In this document: one piece after another, positions 26,578 to 32,239 of the stretch | Numbering within the stretch: the first letter of the stretch is position 1 | How the letters are laid out: every line of letters starts with the position of its first letter | Assembly (NCBI GenBank): GCA_013203145.1 | Contig: JABMOV010000024.1 | Coordinates: 1-32,239 of the forward strand | Direction of reading: 5' to 3' | Length of the DNA: 32,239 nucleotides | Source: Fidelibacterota bacterium | GTDB taxonomy: Bacteria > Fidelibacterota > Marinisomatia > Marinisomatales > JABMOV01 | The notes under the pieces: model-generated | What the model was told of the DNA's origin: nothing | The model's input: the letters and a program-made list of their open reading frames with translations, nothing else | The model's database searches: none | Position numbers and translations under genes: made by a program

Positions 26578-26592
26578 GTGTTGAATTTACAC
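26578..26592. promoter_or_regulatory. Candidate regulator half-site upstream of the kinase gene
   Basis: GTGTTGAATTTACAC: the first nine bases are identical to one arm of the 19-base palindromes at 31148 and 31233, the second arm is shortened. It ends 21 bases upstream of the kinase start codon, a position suited to autoregulation by the same regulator. Short match, so low confidence. Confidence 0.35.
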
Positions 26593-26645
26593 ATTATTAT
26601 TCATTGCTTTCCATTTTTTACGCCTATTTTCAAGTTTTTTAACGG

Positions 26646-27380
26646 TTAATATATTTGGTGTGTGCTTTTAGATAATTGCTTTATAAGATGTTTTACCCTT
26701 GCGATTGGAACTATGATTGTCTTTCTATTGTGATCAAATGTGTGCATTAATACAACATCTTCATTTGGCTCAATAAATGAATGAATGTATTTAGTGGACT
26801 TAACCAACTCTTGCACGTATTGCTGTTTTGTTAACCAATCATCTTGATTCAGCTCGCCATTCAGGGGATCTATTCCTATTATCCACCTTTGAGTTAACGG
26901 CAGGGTTCGAAATGTATCAAAATCGAAAATATCCTTTTGAATCAGTGGATTTATTTGTATTACCATTCCGGAAAATGGGAGTTGAAGATTTACAAGAGCA
27001 TTAGGAAGAACGAACCAGCAAAAACTAGTATTATTCTTTATAACGCTGTGATTTTTCCTTGTGAGGAGTTGACTGATTTTTTCCCAAAGATTAAATATGA
27101 TATTATCTATTCCTACATAAACCAAATGTTTGCTGATATGTTTTATCCAAATATGATTTCTATAATATTGCAATCCGGGTTGGAATGAATCCGACTGTGG
27201 GTTTTCGACATTAATGGGGATGGTAGGTGAATTCTCAAATGAGGACGGTTCAGGATTCGTGATTCGATGATGCATTTCACAGGTGTCACAATTGTATCCT
27301 ATTGTACAAATATGGTAATCAATGACTTCTGCATCCATCCAGATACATTTGTTCAAGTTTATCTGTGTTGGATTACTCAT
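26646..27380 (-). CDS. Degenerate GcvH-like protein with N-terminal Cys cluster
   Basis: A 244-residue protein, last gene of the redox operon. The N terminus has CIWMDAEVIDYHICTIGYNC followed by DTC, a Cys-Trp-Met-x-Ala and CxxC-type cluster that may bind metal or Fe-S. From ~70, QYYRNHIWIKHISKHLVYVGIDN matches the start of a GcvH-like lipoyl domain ('H-W-x-x...V-x-V-G-x-D'). LPFSGMVIQINP matches the later 'SPVSGKV' strand. At the position of the candidate lysine of its two paralogues it has Ala/Leu, so it cannot be lipoylated there. The C-terminal part, with the pattern WIIGIDPLNGELNQDDWL, parallels 'YAIEPENWSRD' of the paralogues. No membrane helix. The ATG at 27380 follows GGAA and is 26 bases after the preceding gene. 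Exact role unknown. Confidence 0.72.
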   Translation of the reverse strand: MSNPTQINLNKCIWMDAEVIDYHICTIGYNCDTCEMHHRITNPEPSSFENSPTIPINVENPQSDSFQPGLQYYRNHIWIKHISKHLVYVGIDNIIFNLWEKISQLLTRKNHSVIKNNTSFCWFVLPNALVNLQLPFSGMVIQINPLIQKDIFDFDTFRTLPLTQRWIIGIDPLNGELNQDDWLTKQQYVQELVKSTKYIHSFIEPNEDVVLMHTFDHNRKTIIVPIARVKHLIKQLSKSTHQIY

Positions 27381-27406
27381 AATTTCCAGTTAATTACAGA
27401 CCAATT

Positions 27407-28132
27407 TTAGACCATCTTATTGGCATTGATGAATTCTGCTTGAAATTCAGCCCAAATATCCTCTGGCATAATACGTAATGCTTCGTCCATAATAGCGCCA
27501 CCTTCCTGGAGAATAACCATTCCGGGATTATAACCATATTTCTGAGTGGCAAAAGCCAGGAAATCCCGTAAGCGATCAATTTCTTTTTTAATCCAGTCTT
27601 CAGCCTTTTTGGCGAAAAGCATATTCTTCATATCCCTAGACCAATTTTCAGGTTCAATTGCATACAACCAACTTTTATCAAAAATATCCGAGGATTGCTC
27701 TGATTTATCAGGATGTTTATTTGTTTTTTGAATTTTACCCGATACGGGCGAGTACACATTCAGGGATTTTCTTCCTTGCATGAGTCTTCCCATTATGTCA
27801 CCTCGCTTAATCACTTCTCCCGGTTGATGTAAATCAATATAGTTTACTGGACCCGTCGTCGATAATAAGAAATTATCAACCCCAACGCGAACCAGACCTG
27901 AACGTTGCATGAATGCCCATGAATGAGTCGGATCCAGAAATATACCTTGCGGAATTTTACTGGTGATACGATTCACTACAGCTTTCGCAGAAGAAAATTT
28001 GAAGACAGGTGATATGTTTACAGGCGAATTCAAGTATTTCCAAAATGGAATGATGAGGATTAAAAATCCAATCACTATCAGATATTCAATTCCTTTTGTT
28101 GCAAATATATCCACATGCGAAAAATCATTCAT
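27407..28132 (-). CDS. Membrane-anchored GcvH-like (lipoyl-fold) protein B
   Basis: A 241-residue protein with one N-terminal membrane helix (residues ~14-31), then a GcvH-like domain: IPQGIFLDPTHSWAFMQ, VRVGVDNFLL, PGEVIKRGDIMGRLMQG, then Lys122 in GRKSLNVYSPVSGKI. In true GcvH the lipoylated Lys lies six residues before the equivalent Tyr; here it lies five before, so attachment is uncertain. A C-terminal helix-rich extension (WIKKEIDRLRDF ... ILQEGGAIMDEAL ... WAEFQAEF) is shared with GcvH-like protein A. It lies 26 bases from the NrfD gene. No T-, P- or L-protein gene is present, so glycine cleavage is not its role. Likely a membrane-tethered carrier or scaffold for the HybA/HybB module (inference). 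Confidence 0.8.
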   Translation of the reverse strand: MNDFSHVDIFATKGIEYLIVIGFLILIIPFWKYLNSPVNISPVFKFSSAKAVVNRITSKIPQGIFLDPTHSWAFMQRSGLVRVGVDNFLLSTTGPVNYIDLHQPGEVIKRGDIMGRLMQGRKSLNVYSPVSGKIQKTNKHPDKSEQSSDIFDKSWLYAIEPENWSRDMKNMLFAKKAEDWIKKEIDRLRDFLAFATQKYGYNPGMVILQEGGAIMDEALRIMPEDIWAEFQAEFINANKMV

Positions 28133-28158
28133 TGATAACCCCTTTAAGCTCTTCCATG

Positions 28159-29385
28159 TTAACGACTGTTTGATGATGATACTTTGTCAAGTACTGGCAT
28201 ACGGTGTACTATCCAACGAAATACCCATATTTCAATGAAAATAATGGCAAGCGTCACCACGATTTCCATCCAGGTGGGGACATAGCGTACAACTGCATCC
28301 CAATGAAAACCAATTACTGTGACATTTAACCGATTAAGAATGATCCCTATTAAGGTTAGCAGTGAGGCAATTTTTACGATGACAACATTGCGCGTTTTCA
28401 GACTTTGGACAAATAAGATCATGGGGAGAAGTACAAATCCAACAACTTCTATAATATACCAATAACCATATCCACTAGTGAGGAGCGCCAAGTGTTGATC
28501 ATGAACTAAAATCAGCAGTTTCATGAATAAATAGGCAAACATGGTACCTGCGCAAATTTTTGCTAGTCCAAATAACAAATTGTCATGCTTTTTATGTTCA
28601 TCCGCTGAGACCTTATGGGAAAAAACGCGATAGGTAATAGAACCTTCAAATATCACCATGGAAAGTCCAGCAAATATGCTGGATACAAAAAACAGAATGG
28701 GGATGAATTCTGTATACCACAACGGATGAATTTTACCTTTCGCCATGAGATAAAGAGCACCCAATCCGGATTGATGTAGGGTGGATAATGTAATCCCAAA
28801 GATTACAGCACCAATAGTGAGACTATTCAGTATTTTTCTAACCCGTTTCATCCCTAGCCATTCAGCCACTGCAGGAGAAAACTCAATCAAAGTCGCAAAC
28901 ATATATAACATAAAATGCCATGCGACCAAAAAAAGAACACTGCTTGTTCCGAATGAATTTCCAATGATGGGATTAATCACATTCCATGGTCGTCCTAAAT
29001 CAAGCAAGAGCGCACCGGCATAAAAGAGGTAGGCTAAAAATCCATTAAGTACCGTGACACGAACAATGGGTTGATAGTGTTTAATATTCAGGATATAAAC
29101 CATAAATGTAATAACATACGCTCCACCGGCAAATGCCACACCGGTAACCACATCAAACCCAATCCATAACCCCCATGGAACGGATTGGGATAAATTCGTC
29201 ACAGATCCTAATCCTTTCCAAAAGCGGATAATAATGATGGCTAGACCCAGTACCATTATCGGAACTGAAATGATATTAAATGGTGTGAAAAACTTGCCTT
29301 TAGGTTTCAATTCGTCCAATAGGAATTGTCCAACAGATCGCTTTGATTTTAGTGTAGAAACCCGAATTGATTCAGCACTATTCAT
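28159..29385 (-). CDS. HybB/NrfD-type integral membrane quinone oxidoreductase subunit
   Basis: A 408-residue membrane protein with about ten helices (first near residue 40, last ending ~395). Typical features of the HybB branch of NrfD/PsrC proteins are PWGLWIGFDVVTGVAFAGGA, LLDLGRPWNVINP, SVLFLVAWHFMLY, TLHQSGLGALYLM and NRLNVTVIGFHW. Such subunits carry no heme and exchange electrons and protons with the quinone pool, passing electrons to an attached HybA-like ferredoxin. Its ATG overlaps the stop of the HybA-like gene by 4 bases (ATGA), so the two are translationally coupled. No hydrogenase or molybdopterin catalytic subunit gene is in the operon, so the electron donor or acceptor outside the membrane is open. 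Confidence 0.93.
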   Translation of the reverse strand: MNSAESIRVSTLKSKRSVGQFLLDELKPKGKFFTPFNIISVPIMVLGLAIIIIRFWKGLGSVTNLSQSVPWGLWIGFDVVTGVAFAGGAYVITFMVYILNIKHYQPIVRVTVLNGFLAYLFYAGALLLDLGRPWNVINPIIGNSFGTSSVLFLVAWHFMLYMFATLIEFSPAVAEWLGMKRVRKILNSLTIGAVIFGITLSTLHQSGLGALYLMAKGKIHPLWYTEFIPILFFVSSIFAGLSMVIFEGSITYRVFSHKVSADEHKKHDNLLFGLAKICAGTMFAYLFMKLLILVHDQHLALLTSGYGYWYIIEVVGFVLLPMILFVQSLKTRNVVIVKIASLLTLIGIILNRLNVTVIGFHWDAVVRYVPTWMEIVVTLAIIFIEIWVFRWIVHRMPVLDKVSSSNSR

Positions 29386-30245
29386 TGCATTCCTCCTGCA
29401 TCATTAGATTCTTCGTGATGTGTGGATTTATACAGCCCTAGTAGCATCATGGGCCATAGAATAAAAACCGAAGGAACACTGTATAAAAATCCTTTTGTTA
29501 AAGCGGGAAATGAAGCCATTTGAACGGATGTATTAAATCCCAATTCATCAAACGGGACGGATGACAAATATAAAACACCTGTACCTCCCGCTTCTTGTTC
29601 TCCATATATATGATCTGTATATATATCTGATGATTCAATTATTCTCCTCTGTGCTTCTTTCAATAGTTCGCGACGTGTTCCAAACATTAAAGCATCATTT
29701 GGACATTCTGTAACACAGGCTGGCTCATCACCCTTTTGCTGCCTTTCCCAACACATTGAACATTTTCTTATCCGTGGAGTGGGACTGTTATATTCGAATT
29801 TTGGAATTTCAAATGGACAAGAAATCATGCAATAACGACATCCCATGCATTTATCTTCACGCCATACGACCGGACCTTCATCCGTTTTATTCATCGCCTT
29901 TGTAAGACAGGCTGCATCACAAGCCGGCTGATTGCAGTGAAAACACTGCTTTTTCACATACATCTCACCTTTAGAAGTATCATAGCAGTTTACTACCGTG
30001 AATTGTTCTGTTTGGAGTGGTCGAATAAATCCTGCGATAGGCTCATCAATTGGTTCGGGCAATCCATTTGCTTCCGCACAGGCAAATTCACAGGATTGGC
30101 ATCCTTCACAACGAGTTGTATCAATCAGAATGCTCTTCATTTCAATATCACGTAAAACCGATTTTGCATTCAGAGATTTTGTACCCAGGAGAGCACCACC
30201 GGTAATCCCCAATGCCTTTATGAAATTCCTTCTATTAACACTCAT
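29382..30245 (-). CDS. HybA-like Tat-exported ferredoxin with four [4Fe-4S] sites
   Basis: A 287-residue periplasmic electron-transfer protein. The N terminus NRRNFIKALGITGGAL is a Tat signal with twin Arg5-Arg6. Cys motifs follow in the order typical of HybA/DmsB: CEGCQSCEFAC (~43-53), CFHCNQPACDAAC (~101-113), CMGCRYCMISC (~133-143), then CSMC and CVTEC (~161-183), giving 16 ligands for four [4Fe-4S] clusters. The C terminus has a hydrophobic helix (FLYSVPSVFILWPMMLLGLY, ~250-269) that anchors it in the membrane, as in HybA. It is encoded 45 bases downstream of GcvH-like protein A and overlaps the HybB-like gene by 4 bases. It would shuttle electrons between an unknown periplasmic partner and the HybB-like quinone subunit. 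Confidence 0.94.
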   Translation of the reverse strand: MSVNRRNFIKALGITGGALLGTKSLNAKSVLRDIEMKSILIDTTRCEGCQSCEFACAEANGLPEPIDEPIAGFIRPLQTEQFTVVNCYDTSKGEMYVKKQCFHCNQPACDAACLTKAMNKTDEGPVVWREDKCMGCRYCMISCPFEIPKFEYNSPTPRIRKCSMCWERQQKGDEPACVTECPNDALMFGTRRELLKEAQRRIIESSDIYTDHIYGEQEAGGTGVLYLSSVPFDELGFNTSVQMASFPALTKGFLYSVPSVFILWPMMLLGLYKSTHHEESNDAGGMQ

Positions 30246-30290
30246 TATCTCTCCACAAGATGATTTATTATCATAATAAATAATATCCCA

Positions 30291-31022
30291 TTACTGCTGT
30301 TTCTTTAAAATTGGATCGGTTGTACTTTCATCCAAAAAGGGTCTACCAAGGAATCCTTTCTGGAATTGCTCCCACATCTTTTTATCTCCATATTCCAAGA
30401 CATTTTCTGCCACTTCTCCTCCTTCTTGCATAATTGGGACACAGTAGGTTTCGCAATCATTTTCTGGTAGCGTCGTAAAAAAGTCTTTTAATCGAGCAAA
30501 TTCATTTTTCATCCATGCGCTGGCTTGACGACCTATTGATAAATTATTGATGTCTTCTACCCAATGCTGCGGATCTATTTCGTATACCCAACGGTCCTTA
30601 TATGACAATGACAATGCATTCTGAGGGTTGTCTATAATGGCTTGGTTGATATTTTTTATTTTTCCACTAATTGGCGACGCAATTTGTAAGGATTTGTCAT
30701 TCTGAATGATTTCAAAGAGGAGACCTCCTCTTTGAATGGTAGCATCACTCTTGAGACTTTTAATACTGTCAATTTTCCCAATTATGTGTTTCAACAAATC
30801 GTCAAGTCCAACACGGGATAATCCGAATTCAGTGAGATATGCCCAAGCATGGGATCCGCCGAAATAAATCCCCTGTGGTATTTTAACCTTATCATATTTC
30901 AATTGATATGCAGGGTTTATCACAATGGGTTTTTTTTCAACAATCCGTTTCCTTTGTCTCGTTCGATAATATTCAACACCAACACAGGCGAGGATAAATG
31001 CAATTACTAAAAGTATGGCCAT
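30291..31022 (-). CDS. Membrane-anchored GcvH-like (lipoyl-fold) protein A
   Basis: A 243-residue protein, first gene of the redox operon. One N-terminal membrane helix (AILLVIAFILACVGVEYY), a basic stretch (TRQRKR), then a GcvH-like domain: IPQGIYFGGSHAWAYL, SRVGLDDLLKHIIG, RGGLLFEIIQNDKSLQIASPISGKI. Lys110 in NDKSLQIASP aligns with Lys122 of protein B and is one residue closer to the following strand than the lipoyl Lys of GcvH. The C-terminal extension (WMKNEFARLKDF ... IMQEGGEVAENVL ... WEQFQKGF) is conserved in protein B, so the two are ancient duplicates. The ATG at 31022 has an AAAGGAG ribosome site 7 bases upstream, and a predicted sigma-54 start site lies 21 bases upstream. Function unknown. 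Confidence 0.82.
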   Translation of the reverse strand: MAILLVIAFILACVGVEYYRTRQRKRIVEKKPIVINPAYQLKYDKVKIPQGIYFGGSHAWAYLTEFGLSRVGLDDLLKHIIGKIDSIKSLKSDATIQRGGLLFEIIQNDKSLQIASPISGKIKNINQAIIDNPQNALSLSYKDRWVYEIDPQHWVEDINNLSIGRQASAWMKNEFARLKDFFTTLPENDCETYCVPIMQEGGEVAENVLEYGDKKMWEQFQKGFLGRPFLDESTTDPILKKQQ

Positions 31023-31052
31023 GGTATTCTCCTTTCCATCTCACAACTTATA

Positions 31053-31069
31053 TGTCAAAACTTGTGCCA
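31053..31069 (-). promoter_or_regulatory. Predicted sigma-54 (-24/-12) promoter of the GcvH-like/HybAB operon
   Basis: Minus-strand TGGCAC-aagtt-TTGACA fits the sigma-54 consensus TGGCAC-N5-TTGC(A/T) at all -24 positions and TTG of the -12 box; only the C of the GC doublet is A. The predicted start of transcription is about 31043, 21 bases upstream of the ATG at 31022, with the AAAGGAG site between. An NtrC-type activator gene lies in the same cluster. Confidence 0.75.
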
Positions 31070-31142
31070 ACAATTAATTCGAGTCATATATATATAAATA
31101 ACTAAGAGTTATATGGTTTTCACATTTTCACATTTTCATGCT

Positions 31143-31171
31143 ATAAAGTGTTGAATAATTCAACACTTTAT
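31143..31171. promoter_or_regulatory. Palindromic activator site 1 (proximal)
   Basis: A 29-base perfect palindrome with core GTGTTGAATAATTCAACAC at 31148-31166, flanked by ATAAA and TTTAT. Its centre is about 114 bases upstream of the predicted sigma-54 transcription start. Its core is identical to that of site 2. Size, symmetry and place suit an upstream activator site for the NtrC-type regulator. Confidence 0.75.
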
Positions 31172-31231
31172 TAAAATACATTTCTATGTTATAGATAATA
31201 TTGAGATTGTAGTACTGGTGTATTTATCGAC

Positions 31232-31252
31232 AGTGTTGAATAATTCAACACT
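31232..31252. promoter_or_regulatory. Palindromic activator site 2 (distal)
   Basis: A 21-base perfect palindrome with the same 19-base core as site 1 (31233-31251). The centres of the two sites are 85 bases apart, close to eight helical turns, and this one is about 199 bases upstream of the predicted transcription start. Outside the core the flanks differ from site 1, so it is the core that is conserved. Confidence 0.75.
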
Positions 31253-31675
31253 AAAACTTCGACACGTGGTATATGCTATCCATTTTAAAGTATATACCCA
31301 GAGATTGATACACCTCCTTCGCTTCGTTACGACAGGAAGTGAACCGTCACGACTGCCTTCGCTCATCTTCGGCAGATAAACTTTAGAGGGCGAGGGATTT
31401 TAAGAACTTCGCCTGTTTATGTATCGTTAGCGATATGTGCAATCATAAGTTTTCATAACATAGTGGGTACCCGTGTGGATACCCGTAATTCTTTTATTAA
31501 ACCTTTCCTCCTAATCCGTAGCTATTAATTGTCCCTTCCAATAATAGTCTTTGACGATTTATAGCTGAAATGCTTTATATGAGTATATTGCGAAACATAA
31601 CACTATTAAACATCTGTGTTATATTTTTAGAAGGAACAACCACATGAGTAATTAGTGAAATTCTAAATGCTTAAT
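31253..31675. other. Intergenic region without recognised gene
   Basis: 423 bases upstream of the redox operon. A more GC-rich stretch (31305-31430) can form short hairpins, for example CTGCC...GGCAG at about 31350-31373, and stands out from the AT-rich surroundings; it may be an unannotated small RNA or relic, but I cannot identify it. GGGTACCCGT and GGATACCCGT form a short direct repeat near 31466-31487. One copy of the dispersed 48-base repeat is at 31575-31622. An AAGGAA site precedes ATG-AGT-AAT-TAG at 31644, a three-codon frame that is not a gene. Confidence 0.35.
31575..31622. repeat. Dispersed 48-base repeat, copy B
   Basis: Partner of copy A at 20501-20548, same orientation, same length, about 81% identical by eye. 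The ATAACAC and GTGTTAT arms are preserved while the 12-base loop differs. It lies 54 bases beyond the stop of the ORF fragment at 31676, so both copies follow the 3' end of a minus-strand gene. Confidence 0.65.
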
Positions 31676-32215
31676 CTAATATAGTACCTTCAGATTTGTC
31701 TTCGGTCTAGCATGCATAAAACTGATTTCGGTCAGATAGTGATCCTCAAATTTGCTTGTAACGCAGTTTTCTCTCGTTGTCTTACCATCAATATTTACCG
31801 TCTTTGGTGGCTCAGGACTGACAATAATTACCTTACTAGAATAACCCGAAAAAGCTGTTATGTTAATATTCAGCATATGGTTTAGCCATGTGCAGTCGAT
31901 GAGTTGAGAATCGGTACTTAATAGATATGGAGACTGTGGTGAGCCTAATGTGATATCAATCGAATTGTTCAGATTGATATCTGTCGGAAGAACCAGAGAA
32001 TGAAAATCTCTGCCATCTACTAAAATTGATTTGACTATTTCACCGGATCCCTTGATATTAACCAATACAGACTGTCCGTTGACATTCAGTGTAAACTCGA
32101 CACCAGTTTGATTTGAAGATAGCCAGGGATCCAGACGCAGATTCCAACCGTCTTCCCGGACTCCGTATAATTGACCTGCCCCCCAGAAATTGGACGATTG
32201 ATAATGACAGTATTT
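31676..32215 (-). pseudogene. 3' fragment of an unrecognised gene, no start codon in frame
   Basis: An open frame of about 180 codons, closed upstream by TAA at 32216-32218. The first ~50 codons (KYCHYQSSNFWGAGQLYGVR, then EDGWNLRLDPWL) look like real protein with many Trp, Gly and aromatic residues, yet contain no ATG, GTG or TTG; the first possible start is TTG at 32065, in mid-domain. The rest (VNGQSVLVNIKGSGE ... VIIVSPEPPKTVNIDGK) is strand-rich and resembles a C-terminal beta-sandwich. The wording is reminiscent of C-terminal regions of glycoside-hydrolase-like proteins, but I do not recognise the family. A stop or frameshift mutation near 32216, a sequencing error near the window end, or a shorter gene from 32065 are all possible. 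Confidence 0.4.
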
Positions 32216-32239
32216 TTATAATATTATCATTATCAAGTA

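Noticed and set aside
28159..30245. HybA/HybB-like pair as part of the [NiFe]-hydrogenase at the left end of the window.
   Set aside because: That hydrogenase is a cytoplasmic group 3 enzyme 28 kb away on the other strand; HybA/HybB partners belong to membrane-bound uptake hydrogenases, of which none is seen here.
31115..31140. Short direct repeat CACATTTT upstream of the redox operon, as a possible third regulator site.
   Set aside because: Low complexity, not palindromic and unlike the 19-base core.

Overview
The window is about 32 kb of AT-rich bacterial DNA, cut at the left inside a hydrogenase gene and at the right inside what looks like a broken gene. Two long secreted proteins end in the C-terminal sorting domain of the type IX secretion system (T9SS). 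NtrC-type two-component regulation, a group 3 [NiFe]-hydrogenase and a HybA/HybB-like membrane module are also present. This mix points to the Fibrobacterota-Chlorobiota-Bacteroidota (FCB) superphylum, perhaps Marinimicrobia/SAR406 or Calditrichota. That placement is inferred from gene content, not from a marker gene. I found no rRNA, tRNA or CRISPR array.

Positions 1-4.6 kb, plus strand: the 3' end of a group 3 [NiFe]-hydrogenase large subunit, its maturation protease, a stand-alone receiver protein, a RegB-like membrane histidine kinase with a quinone-site-like motif, a double-ACT protein, an exported MetX-like alpha/beta hydrolase, and a small exported Cys-rich protein with an Asp/His tail. 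Overlapping starts and stops tie most of these together, suggesting hydrogenase expression or activity is coupled to redox sensing. A shared terminator separates this block from a convergent tyrosine phenol-lyase gene (4.6-6.0 kb). An exported thioredoxin-fold protein diverges from that gene.

Positions 7.0-16.3 kb, minus strand: a compact seven-gene operon for reductive pyrimidine catabolism. In transcription order it encodes (methyl)malonate-semialdehyde dehydrogenase, an NCS2 nucleobase permease, dihydropyrimidinase, beta-ureidopropionase, a class III beta-amino-acid aminotransferase, PreT and PreA. Together they would import uracil or thymine and convert it to acetyl-CoA or propionyl-CoA, releasing ammonia and CO2.

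Positions 16.7-22.9 kb: a cold-shock protein gene with its terminator, then two large T9SS cargo genes on the minus strand (a beta-helix protein and an FG-GAP/VCBS repeat protein) and a decayed IS3-type insertion-sequence end.

Positions 22.9-31.3 kb, minus strand: the most unusual part. An operon encodes a membrane-anchored GcvH-like (lipoyl-fold) protein, a Tat-exported HybA-like ferredoxin, a HybB/NrfD membrane subunit, a second membrane-anchored GcvH-like protein, and a degenerate GcvH-like protein with an N-terminal Cys cluster. It is followed by a sensor kinase with a CX4CH heme-like motif, an NtrC-type sigma-54 activator, and an archaemetzincin. Upstream of the first gene lie a near-consensus sigma-54 promoter and two identical 19-bp perfect palindromes centred 85 bp apart. 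These have the geometry of upstream activator sites for the NtrC-type regulator encoded in the same cluster. I propose this as a self-contained, sigma-54-controlled, quinone-linked redox module built around lipoyl-fold proteins; its substrate is unknown.

Positions 31.3-32.2 kb: largely non-coding, with one copy of a dispersed 48-bp repeat and the 3' part of an ORF without a start codon.
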